A stretch of DNA of 12,364 bases, from assembly GCA_025362615.1 (NCBI GenBank), contig JANYFQ010000446.1, positions 1 to 12,364 of the forward strand, read 5' to 3'. Shown here piece by piece: positions 1 to 5,599 of this stretch; within the stretch, counting starts at the first letter, position 1, and every line of letters starts with the position of its first letter. A program made the position numbers and the translations under genes. The DNA is from Hymenobacter sp. Lineage in GTDB: Bacteria > Bacteroidota > Bacteroidia > Cytophagales > Hymenobacteraceae. Under the pieces are notes generated by a model that searched no databases, was not told the origin of the DNA, and saw only the letters and a list, made by a program, of their open reading frames with translations.

Positions 1-576
1 AGCATGGTAGCTAGTGTGCTGACTACCGGGGCCTTTCACGAAGACGGCTTTGCCGATATGTGCGACGGCTTCGGCGGGGGCTGGACGCGCGAAAAAATCC
101 TGCTCATCATGAAAGACAGCCGCCTCGGCACCTACGGAGCCGTGGGCCTGGCGCTGCTAATGGCGCTTAAATTCAGTGCCTTGCGCGGGTTGCCAGCGGC
201 GCAGCTACCGGCTTTGCTTGTCGTGGCCCACGCCCTGAGCCGCGCGACGGCCCTCACCTTCGTCTTCACCCACAGCTACGCCCGCGATGCCAACGACGAC
301 AGCGCCAAAGCCAAGCCCGTGGCCAAGAAAATAAGTCCGGCCGAGCTGGGCGTGGGCTTGCTGTTTGGGTTACTGCCTTTGATTGGGCTGATAATCTGGC
401 AACAACAGCCGCTATTGCTGTTGGTACTGCTGCCGCTGGCCCTGCTGAAATGGTACTTGGGCCGCTACTTCGTGAAGTGGATTGGCGGCTACACCGGCGA
501 CTGCCTCGGGGCCACGCAGCAGCTGGCCGAGGTACTGATTTACTTGTTCCTGTTAGCCGTTACAAATTGGCAATGA
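1..576 (+). CDS. cobS: Adenosylcobinamide-GDP ribazoletransferase (cobalamin synthase), 5' partial
   Basis: Inner-membrane enzyme that joins alpha-ribazole (or its phosphate) to adenosylcobinamide-GDP in the last part of B12 assembly. The first visible codons read straight into the CobS hallmark: TTGAFHEDGFADMCDGFGGG (about residues 8-27 of the visible part), the Asp-rich, Mg-binding active-site loop. It is followed by the family's MKDSRLGTYG motif. Several hydrophobic stretches follow, including one around bases 340-460, as expected for a polytopic protein. The family is usually about 250 residues and about 191 are visible, so roughly 60 N-terminal residues lie left of the window. The ATG at base 4 is therefore internal, not the start. 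The stop (574-576) overlaps the cobC start as ATGA, implying translational coupling. Identification is firm; only the 5' end is missing. Confidence 0.95.
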   Translation, partial: SMVASVLTTGAFHEDGFADMCDGFGGGWTREKILLIMKDSRLGTYGAVGLALLMALKFSALRGLPAAQLPALLVVAHALSRATALTFVFTHSYARDANDDSAKAKPVAKKISPAELGVGLLFGLLPLIGLIIWQQQPLLLLVLLPLALLKWYLGRYFVKWIGGYTGDCLGATQQLAEVLIYLFLLAVTNWQ

Positions 577-1154
577 GTAGCTTCCCGGTGTACCTCCTTC
601 GTCATACCCAAGTCGATGCGCCGGGCATCTGCTACGGCCACCACGACGTGCCGCTGGCCGCCACTTTCGCCGCCGACGCGGCCACCGTGCGGGCCAATCT
701 CCTGCCGTTGCTGCCCGCCGATGGCCTGGTGCCGCTGCTTTTCAGCAGCCCCGCCACCCGCTGCCGGCTGCTGGCCGAGGCTCTGCAAATTGGCCCCGCC
801 ACGCCCGACGAGCGCCTGCGCGAAATGCACTTCGGCACCTGGGAAAACCGCCCCTGGAACGACCTGCCGCCCGCCGAAATCAACCCTTGGATGGCGGATT
901 ACGAAAACAGTGCGCCGCCCGGCGGCGAAACCTTCGGGCAACTGCACGACCGGGCCGCCGATTTCCTGGCTTCGCTTGAAGTGCTGACGGCCCCGGCGGT
1001 CGTCGTCACGCACGGGGGCACGGTGCGGGCGCTGCTGTGCCACTGCCTGGGCATCCCGCTGCGGAATGCGTTTCAGGTAAACATTGATTTTGGGTCGCTC
1101 ACCACGCTGCGGCGGCAGCACGGCCGCTGGGACGTGCTGGGCGTGAACGGGTAA
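573..1154 (+). CDS. cobC: Alpha-ribazole phosphatase (histidine phosphatase family)
   Basis: Cytoplasmic phosphatase that removes the 5'-phosphate of alpha-ribazole phosphate or of adenosylcobalamin phosphate in nucleotide-loop assembly. The 193 residues fit the family (about 190-210). Catalytic signatures are visible: RHT at residues 10-12 (phospho-accepting His11), SSPATRC at 58-64 with the phosphate-binding Arg63, Glu84 in LREMHFGTWE, and the second His147 in VVVTHGG. The start is taken at ATG 573 because it overlaps the cobS stop by four bases and places RHT at the usual distance from the N terminus. An in-frame extension back to base 450 exists but would overlap cobS by over 120 bases and adds nothing family-like. 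The RHT (not RHG) form and the cobS neighbour favour CobC over a generic phosphoglycerate-mutase-like phosphatase. Confidence 0.92.
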   Translation: MSSFPVYLLRHTQVDAPGICYGHHDVPLAATFAADAATVRANLLPLLPADGLVPLLFSSPATRCRLLAEALQIGPATPDERLREMHFGTWENRPWNDLPPAEINPWMADYENSAPPGGETFGQLHDRAADFLASLEVLTAPAVVVTHGGTVRALLCHCLGIPLRNAFQVNIDFGSLTTLRRQHGRWDVLGVNG

Positions 1155-1199
1155 GGACGCTGCGCTTGGAGTCTATCCAACCAAGCGGTGCGGGCGGCG

Positions 1200-1236
1200 G
1201 GTGCGGGCAGGCGGCTTTTCGCCGCCCGCCCGCACC
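1200..1236. terminator. Strong GC-rich hairpin between convergent genes
   Basis: A 16-base arm (1200-1215) and its complement (1221-1236), with one A/C mismatch, flank a TTTTC loop. It lies 45 bases after the cobC stop and 30 bases before the end of the convergent lipoprotein gene, so it is placed to end transcripts from both sides. No clear T-run follows on either strand, so it is a terminator-like or transcript-protecting stem, not a textbook intrinsic terminator. Confidence 0.6.
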
Positions 1237-1266
1237 GCCTCATTCCTCATTAAGCGAAGTGCGGGC

Positions 1267-1803
1267 TTACTTTTTGAGCAGGACGGCGTGGTCGGCGGTC
1301 ATTTGTTCGTGGTCTTTCACGAGCTGCTCGTGTTCGGCTTGCATGGCCTGGTCTTCGGCCTGCATGGCGGCGTGGTCGGTTTGCATTTGGGCTCCGGTTA
1401 CGCTGCCCGCGCCGTGCTTGGCTTCGAGTTCGGCGTGGCGCTTCAATACTTCGCCGTGGTGCAGGACGAGCGTCTTGTGCTTGGCGATGATGGCCAGGTG
1501 CTTCACTTCGAGGGCTTTGGCGGCCGGGGTATTTTCGACTTTGGCGGCCAGGGCGGCGGCGAAGACTTGGGTGTGGTCGGCTTCCATCACCGAATCGGCG
1601 GCTTCCATCGTGCGGTGGTCGGCCTCCATTTTCTGGTGGTCGGCCACGAGTTGGGCGTGGGTGACGGGTACGGCGGCCGAATCGGCGAGGGCCGTCGGGG
1701 TGTCGGCCACGGTGGTGGTTTCGGCGGGTTTGGGGTTGCAGGCGCTGTTGAGCGTCAGGAGCGTGGCGAGCAGGGCGGAGCCGGCGAGCAAGGTGTTTTT
1801 CAT
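1267..1803 (-). CDS. Lipoprotein of histidine-bearing heptad repeats
   Basis: No named family recognised. The 178-residue product starts with a lipoprotein signal: hydrophobic residues 5-18, then LNSAC with the lipidated Cys at 22. From residue 48 it is almost pure heptads. His occurs at 49, 56, 63 and 77, then at 102, 109, 116, 123, 130, 144, 158, 165 and 172. Within each block the spacing is a multiple of seven, with Asp filling slots 70 and 151. A Met, Leu, Ile or Val sits three residues after most of these His, and Ala often five after. This predicts a long alpha-helical coiled coil outside the inner membrane or on the outer membrane, with a His stripe on one side. Metal binding or a spacer role are both possible and neither is shown. 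The start at 1803 is chosen because the lipobox follows it; a longer in-frame extension to 2073 has no signal and overlaps the hydrolase. The gene ends facing cobC across a hairpin. Confidence 0.85.
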   Translation of the reverse strand: MKNTLLAGSALLATLLTLNSACNPKPAETTTVADTPTALADSAAVPVTHAQLVADHQKMEADHRTMEAADSVMEADHTQVFAAALAAKVENTPAAKALEVKHLAIIAKHKTLVLHHGEVLKRHAELEAKHGAGSVTGAQMQTDHAAMQAEDQAMQAEHEQLVKDHEQMTADHAVLLKK

Positions 1804-1841
1804 CGAATTATCGGGTTTTTGGTGGGACTTTTTAGTGGGGC

Positions 1842-1855
1842 GTTGCACACGCAAC
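1842..1855. repeat. Short inverted repeat upstream of the His-heptad lipoprotein gene
   Basis: GTTGC-ACAC-GCAAC, a perfect 5-base inverted repeat, lies about 40 bases upstream of the lipoprotein start at 1803 in an otherwise unremarkable leader. It could be an operator half-site pair or a small leader hairpin. It is short enough to be chance. Confidence 0.25.
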
Positions 1856-1939
1856 CTGTCAAAGGACGGCAGTAAACAATATAGCAGACGTGAAGTGCGC
1901 GGCGCAGGCCGGGGGCCTTGCGTTTCCATCAACTGGCCC

Positions 1940-2887
1940 TCATTCACCGTGCGGCTCCAGGTTGGGCAGCGGGGCGCGGTCGCGCACGTAGCGGTCGAGC
2001 CAGTCGTAGAGGAGTTGGTCGCGCAGGGGGCCGCCGCCGCGCAAGCCGTGGGTGCCGCCTTCGAGGAGCGCAAAGCGCACGGGCCTTTTCAGTTCGTAGA
2101 GTTTCCGCACCAGCTCCAGGGCCGGGCCGGGCGGGGTGCGCCAGTCGGCGGTGCCCGCCAGGATGAGCAGCGGTGTGGTGGGGCACAGCCGTTGGGGCCA
2201 GTACACGGGGCTGCGAAGTTCGAGTTGGCGCTGCTTGTCTTTCAGATAGTTGAGAATGAGCCGCTCGTATATTTCCTTCTCGAAGCCCGCGCCGTCCTTG
2301 CGCTTCAGGTTTTCAAAGGCACTGAGCACCCCGCTGTTGATGACAGCGGCCCGGAAACGCCGCTGCGAGCGCAGCACCTGCAAGGCATTCAGCCCGCCCC
2401 GACTGATGCCGTAGAGGCCGATGCGGCTGGTGTCGGCGCGGGGCAACTGGGCCAGCACGGGCAGGCAGTTGATGACGTCGAGCGTGTCGGCCCCGCCAAA
2501 TTCGTCCTTGCCCCCGCTGCCCGGCGTACCGCGCAATTGCGAGGCCACCACAACGTAGCCGTGATTGGCGATGTCGGCCAACACGCTGGTATACACCATA
2601 TCAATCTGCCCAAAATCCTCGTGGCCGCCCCGGCAGAAAATCACGCACGGGTACTGGCCCGGCTTTTTGGGCTGCATCACGAAGCCCTCTATTTTCAGCC
2701 CGCCGCTGCGGTAGGTAATGGCCAGGGTTTCGGTTTGCTCGAACACCTGCCGGTAGCCGGCCCACACCCGAATGCGCTGCGCCTTGAGGCTGTCGGAGTA
2801 CACGACGGGCGTTTGCCGCACGATTTTGCCGTCCTGGGCGCGGGCGGTGAGGGTGAGGAGCAGCAGCAGGAACCAAAGGTTTTTCAT
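1940..2887 (-). CDS. Secreted alpha/beta hydrolase, prolyl-oligopeptidase (S9)-like
   Basis: Predicted exported serine hydrolase of 315 residues. It has a type I signal peptide (MKNLWFLLLLLTLTARA, cleavage near residue 17-18) and an alpha/beta-hydrolase fold. The oxyanion strand region is around 80-90 (CVIFCRGGHE), then QLRGTPGSGG at 117-126, which resembles the YRGSGGYG stretch of S9 peptidases. The nucleophile elbow is GISRGG with Ser162, the likely acid Asp248 is in GTADWRTPP, and the catalytic His280 is in GGTHGL. The triad is complete and well spaced. There is no beta-propeller, so it is a single-domain form, either peptidase or esterase; the substrate cannot be told. The start at 2887 is set by the signal peptide. 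The in-frame extension to 3058 translates the inverted repeat upstream and is rejected. It follows the PhoD-like gene on the same strand across 139 bases. Confidence 0.88.
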   Translation of the reverse strand: MKNLWFLLLLLTLTARAQDGKIVRQTPVVYSDSLKAQRIRVWAGYRQVFEQTETLAITYRSGGLKIEGFVMQPKKPGQYPCVIFCRGGHEDFGQIDMVYTSVLADIANHGYVVVASQLRGTPGSGGKDEFGGADTLDVINCLPVLAQLPRADTSRIGLYGISRGGLNALQVLRSQRRFRAAVINSGVLSAFENLKRKDGAGFEKEIYERLILNYLKDKQRQLELRSPVYWPQRLCPTTPLLILAGTADWRTPPGPALELVRKLYELKRPVRFALLEGGTHGLRGGGPLRDQLLYDWLDRYVRDRAPLPNLEPHGE

Positions 2888-2927
2888 GAGGATGTTTTGC
2901 AAATTGCCCTGGGTCATTGGGCGGTAA

Positions 2928-3011
2928 TTGTTCGCGCAAAGCTCGCAGAGTTCGCAGAGTGCTTGACTGACCGTTTGGGCTTTGCGAACTCCGCGAGCTT
3001 TGCGCGAACAA
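2928..3011. repeat. Near-perfect 32-bp inverted repeat (long hairpin)
   Basis: Arms at 2928-2959 and 2980-3011 are complementary over 32 bases with two mismatches, around a 20-base spacer. Each arm carries short internal direct repeats (CTCGCAGAG / TTCGCAGAG). It fills most of the 139-base gap between the phosphatase stop (3027) and the hydrolase start (2887), so in the minus-strand transcript it would be a very stable hairpin about 40 bases before the hydrolase start. There is no T-run on the 3' side. It may act as a terminator or processing stem, or be a dispersed palindromic element of the REP or MITE kind. Confidence 0.85.
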
Positions 3012-3026
3012 CTCACCCACGGCGCA

Positions 3027-4487
3027 TCAGCGGCGCGGCACCCGCAACTCCGTGGCATTGAGCGTGTGCGTCCAGGCCACGTTGCCGTCGGCGTCGATGG
3101 CCTCGAAGCGGGCCGTGCGGGCGGCTTTGGGGCCGCCGACGGCCACGCGCACGAAGTTGTTTTTCAGCAGCAGCGTGCCGGGTATGCGGGCGGGGTTCTG
3201 CATCTCGGGGGTGCCCGAAATGTCGTGAACGCCGCTCGTGAGGCTCGAACTCGTCACGTCGTAGAGGGGGTAGAAACCGGCGGGTTGCAGGCGGATGATT
3301 TCGGAGAAGTGCCGGTCGCCGGTGAGGAACACCACGCCCGGTATTTGGTTGGTAATGATGAAGTTGAGCAGCTCCTCGTATTCGGCGGGGTAGTAGCGGA
3401 AGCACTCCTTGTCGGCCTTGGGGTTGAGCATTTGGCCGCCGGTGAGGACGAACTTGAACGTGGCCCGCGAGCTTATCAGGCCGTCTTCGAGCCAGCGGAG
3501 TTGGCGGGGGCCGTAGAACTCCTTGCGCGGGTTGGGGCGGCCGGCCACGGAGTCGGGCAGCTCGTTGGGGGCGCGGTAGCTGCGGTCGTCCATGAGGAAG
3601 AAGTCGGCGTCGCCGTGGCTCAGGCGCTGGTAGGTGCCGGGGTTATCGGGCTCGCCGAAGCTGCGGTTGGCCCAGTACTGGCGGAAGCAGTCGGCCGATA
3701 CGTCGCGCAGGCCAAAGCTGCGGTTGGCGTCGTTGGGGCCGTAGTCGTGGTCGTCCCAGATGGCGTAGTTGGGGCGGGCGGCCAGCAGCGGTTGCAGCAG
3801 CGCGAAGGCCCGGTTGGTGTGGTAACGGTGCCGGATGCCGTAGGCCGACGTGTAGTCGGGCACCCGTAAATACACGTTGTCGCCGCCCCAGAGCATGAAA
3901 TCGGCGGGCGTGTTCGTCATCGTGGCCAGGATGCGCGGGCTTTGGCCGTAGGGCTTGCCGGGGTAGTCGTAGGTCGAGTCGTTGAGGTAGAGGCAGGAGC
4001 CAAAGAGGAAACTGAAATCAACCGGCGTTCGCTGAAATTCGGGCACGGCCGGGGTGCGGAACGCCAGCGGGTAGGGCCGGGAAACGGACTTCCCGTCGAG
4101 CCAGATTTCGTAGCCGTAAGCCGTATTGGGCAGCAAGCCGGTGAGGGCTATTTTGAGCGGGTTGAAGGGCTGCCCCAGCGGCCCGGCGTAAGCGGCCTCG
4201 CGCCAGGGCGCGGCCGGCCCGCCGGGGCCGGGCTGCACCCGGTAGCGCACCGCCACCCGCCGCACCAGCGGGCTGACTTCGAGCCAGATAAGTGCGGCGC
4301 GGTGCGCCACGTCGCCCAGCATGGGGCCAGCGACGAGGACGGGCGGCGAGGCGGGTTGGGCGGGCTTTTGAACCGATGCGGTGGCCGCTTTTGAGGTGGT
4401 TTTCGGGCTGGTTTTCGGGCTGGTTTTTTGAGCGGATGCGGGGCCGCACCAAGCGGCGAGGAGCAGCAGTAGGGCAAGTTTTTTCAT
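3027..4487 (-). CDS. phoD: PhoD-family secreted alkaline phosphatase/phosphodiesterase
   Basis: Predicted exported metallophosphoesterase of the PhoD family, hydrolysing phosphate mono- or diesters outside the cytoplasm. The family uses a Ca/Fe centre. The product has 486 residues: a signal peptide at 1-19 (ends ASA|QK), a Thr/Lys/Ser/Pro linker at about 21-50 containing KTSP repeats, a fibronectin-III-like N-terminal domain at about 50-147, then the catalytic domain. Motifs in order are LFGSC (161-165), WGGDNVY (200-206), WDDHDYG (244-250) and LTGDRHFSE (388-396); the Asp/Asn/His metal ligands of the family are all present. The start at 4487 is fixed by the signal peptide; the same frame is open to 5024, but that stretch runs antisense-frame through the Fur-family gene and is not protein-like. 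Only 62 bases separate it from the upstream Fur-family gene, so they may share a transcript. Confidence 0.92.
   Translation of the reverse strand: MKKLALLLLLAAWCGPASAQKTSPKTSPKTTSKAATASVQKPAQPASPPVLVAGPMLGDVAHRAALIWLEVSPLVRRVAVRYRVQPGPGGPAAPWREAAYAGPLGQPFNPLKIALTGLLPNTAYGYEIWLDGKSVSRPYPLAFRTPAVPEFQRTPVDFSFLFGSCLYLNDSTYDYPGKPYGQSPRILATMTNTPADFMLWGGDNVYLRVPDYTSAYGIRHRYHTNRAFALLQPLLAARPNYAIWDDHDYGPNDANRSFGLRDVSADCFRQYWANRSFGEPDNPGTYQRLSHGDADFFLMDDRSYRAPNELPDSVAGRPNPRKEFYGPRQLRWLEDGLISSRATFKFVLTGGQMLNPKADKECFRYYPAEYEELLNFIITNQIPGVVFLTGDRHFSEIIRLQPAGFYPLYDVTSSSLTSGVHDISGTPEMQNPARIPGTLLLKNNFVRVAVGGPKAARTARFEAIDADGNVAWTHTLNATELRVPRR
4398..4421 (-). repeat. Two tandem 12-bp units coding for KTSP repeats
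   Basis: Two identical 12-base units (GGTTTTCGGGCT on the plus strand), followed by a third degraded copy, encode the KTSPKTSP part of the linker after the phosphatase signal peptide. Such a unit could gain or lose copies by slippage without shifting frame, changing only linker length. Confidence 0.6.
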
Positions 4488-4549
4488 GCGAAGAAATGCG
4501 AATGGATGCCAAGCACCGCCGATGCAATGCCCCGGCCCCTCTGGCGGTT

Positions 4550-4996
4550 TCAGCCCGCCGGCTGGCAAAGCTGGCAGGTGCCTGAAAGCAAGTAATGGCG
4601 CCGGTCGGCCCGGAAGCCGCCGGGCAGCGCCACGGCGGGCACGGCCACCTGGCTCAGGCAGTAGGTGTGGGTGCAGGTGCCACACCGAAAATGTACGTGG
4701 TTGTCGAAGTGCGCTTCGGCCGAACACTCGATGGAACAGGCGGCGTAGCGGAGCACGTCGGTATCGTCGGGCACGCGGTGCAGCAGGCCGTGCTGCTCGA
4801 AGCTCTTGAGGGTGCGGTAAAGCGTGATGCGGTCGGTGGTGCCGGGGCCGATTTCGCGCTCGATTTCGGGGCCGCTCAGGGCGTAGCCCTTGCCGGCCAC
4901 GGCGGCCAGCACGGCGCGGCGCACCGGCGTTTGGCGCAAGCCGTGGCGCACGAGGGTTTGGGTAATGCGGTCGGGAGGGGAGGGGAGTGGGGGCAT
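4550..4996 (-). CDS. Fur-family metal-responsive transcriptional regulator
   Basis: Cytoplasmic metal-sensing DNA-binding protein of the Fur/Zur/PerR superfamily, 148 residues (typical 130-160). The N-terminal winged helix carries RQTPVRRAVL (21-30) and the recognition-helix region TDRITLYRTLKSFEQHGLL (54-72), matching the family's ATVYRTL...GL pattern. The C-terminal dimerisation and metal domain has His96, His100 and His102, a CxxC pair at 105/108 and a second CxxC at 141/144, the structural zinc site. Extra Cys at 87, 91 and 113 could take part in sensing. Start 4996 is chosen because it fits the family length and lies 26 bases after a good TACCTTTG -7 box; the in-frame extension to 5128 would run through that promoter. 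It is divergent from the His-rich/TonB-receptor cluster, which argues for control of it. Zur-like function is inferred from that context; Fur or PerR cannot be excluded. Confidence 0.9.
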   Translation of the reverse strand: MPPLPSPPDRITQTLVRHGLRQTPVRRAVLAAVAGKGYALSGPEIEREIGPGTTDRITLYRTLKSFEQHGLLHRVPDDTDVLRYAACSIECSAEAHFDNHVHFRCGTCTHTYCLSQVAVPAVALPGGFRADRRHYLLSGTCQLCQPAG

Positions 4997-5021
4997 GGGC
5001 GGGTGGTGGTGGGCGGCGGCG

Positions 5022-5050
5022 CAAAGGTAAGCCCGGACTTTTTTGTGCAA
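5022..5050 (-). promoter_or_regulatory. Bacteroidota-type promoter of the Fur-family gene
   Basis: Read on the minus strand: TTG at 5050-5048, 18 bases, then TACCTTTG at 5029-5022. The second box is a full match to the TAnnTTTG -7 consensus, at near-ideal spacing from the -33 TTG. It would give a leader of about 20 bases before the start codon at 4996. The -33 TTG sits inside the palindrome at 5047-5059. Confidence 0.65.
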
Positions 5051-5059
5051 CGTCGTTGC
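5047..5059. promoter_or_regulatory. Candidate Fur-family operator (13-bp palindrome)
   Basis: GCAACG-T-CGTTGC is a perfect 6-1-6 inverted repeat in the shared control region. It overlaps the -33 element of the regulator gene and lies about 30 bases upstream of the -7 box of the divergent gene, so a bound repressor could block the former directly. The geometry suits a Fur-type dimer site, though the core is shorter than classical 19-bp boxes. Autoregulation is inferred. Confidence 0.5.
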
Positions 5060-5089
5060 GAATAGGGGCGCGGCTAAATCTTTTACCCG

Positions 5090-5097
5090 TACTTTTG
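5090..5097 (+). promoter_or_regulatory. -7 promoter box for the His-rich/TonB-receptor cluster
   Basis: TACTTTTG is a complete match to TAnnTTTG and lies 47 bases before the GTG start of the small His-rich gene. No good -33 TTTG is found at the usual distance (about 19 bases upstream), so the promoter is half-supported. Confidence 0.5.
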
Positions 5098-5144
5098 TAA
5101 ACTGACTCCGTAAAGAGAGTTTAACCAAACGGCTCTTCGTTCCC

Positions 5145-5492
5145 GTGTTTCGCGTTTCGCTTCGTCCTTACCTGGCTATGGTGCTGCTGCTCTGCTTCGT
5201 GCGGGTGCAGTTGCCGGAGGCGGCGTTGCTGGCTTTGCATTCGCACACGCACACCGAACACGAGGAAACGCAGATGCCCGGTGCCGATAAGGGCAAAACG
5301 CTCATCGGGCAAAAGCACCAGCACTGCCACGCGGAGCAGTTGTTTGACACGCCGTTTCAACCCGCCGCGCCGCTGCGGCTGCCGGTGCCGGTGGCCGCCC
5401 CGCGCTATGTGGCGCTGCGGGTGGCCGCCCCGCTGGCCAATTCGGCCACGGCGTTGCGGGGCACGGCCCTGCGCGGGCCGCCGCTGGCCTAG
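5145..5492 (+). CDS. Small exported His-rich protein of a metal-uptake cluster
   Basis: No characterised family recognised with certainty. The 115-residue product has a hydrophobic N-terminal segment (about residues 9-31, RPYLAMVLLLCFVRVQLPEA) that could be a signal peptide or anchor. It is followed by two His clusters, HSHTHTEHE (32-40) and KHQHCHAEQ (57-65), the latter with a Cys, and then a Pro/Ala-rich tail. This looks like an exported zinc- or copper-binding peptide. The start is GTG 5145, which keeps a basic N-region before the hydrophobic core; ATG 5178 is in frame and possible but would cut into that core. It is the first gene after the divergent promoter region, 107 bases before the TonB receptor. 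A role in metal capture or sensing for the receptor is inferred. The last 25 residues, rich in Ala, Leu and Arg, have no visible motif. Confidence 0.75.
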   Translation: MFRVSLRPYLAMVLLLCFVRVQLPEAALLALHSHTHTEHEETQMPGADKGKTLIGQKHQHCHAEQLFDTPFQPAAPLRLPVPVAAPRYVALRVAAPLANSATALRGTALRGPPLA

Positions 5493-5581
5493 CCCGCCGT
5501 GGCACGGCGGGCTGCTGCCGGCTCCCGGCTTTCGGGGAACTGCCGGCGCTGTCACGGCCGGCGCGAAGTGCTACTTCGTGC
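5491..5581 (+). promoter_or_regulatory. Structured intercistronic leader before the TonB receptor
   Basis: Three hairpins can form in the gap between the small His-rich gene and the receptor. The first is a perfect 10-bp stem with a 3-base loop starting in the stop codon (5491-5500 / 5504-5513). The second has GCCGGC arms at 5542-5547 / 5557-5562. The third is a 9-bp stem with one G/T pair (5561-5569 / 5573-5581), ending 19 bases before the receptor ATG. The second and third overlap at 5561-5562, so they exclude each other in full. There is no T-run. It may attenuate, protect or uncouple receptor expression. Confidence 0.45.
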
Positions 5582-5599
5582 CCGCACAACCTCATTTTC

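Noticed and set aside
2888..3058. N-terminal extension of the alpha/beta hydrolase
   Set aside because: It would translate the inverted repeat and place the signal peptide in the middle of the protein.
1166..3061. A 631-codon plus-strand open frame
   Set aside because: It runs antisense through both the His-heptad lipoprotein and the alpha/beta hydrolase, whose signal sequences and catalytic motifs are clear; the plus-strand product has no recognisable domain.
4488..5024. N-terminal extension of the PhoD-like protein in the same frame
   Set aside because: It lies over the Fur-family gene in another frame and reads as Pro/Arg/Ala low complexity; the signal peptide at 4487 marks the true start.
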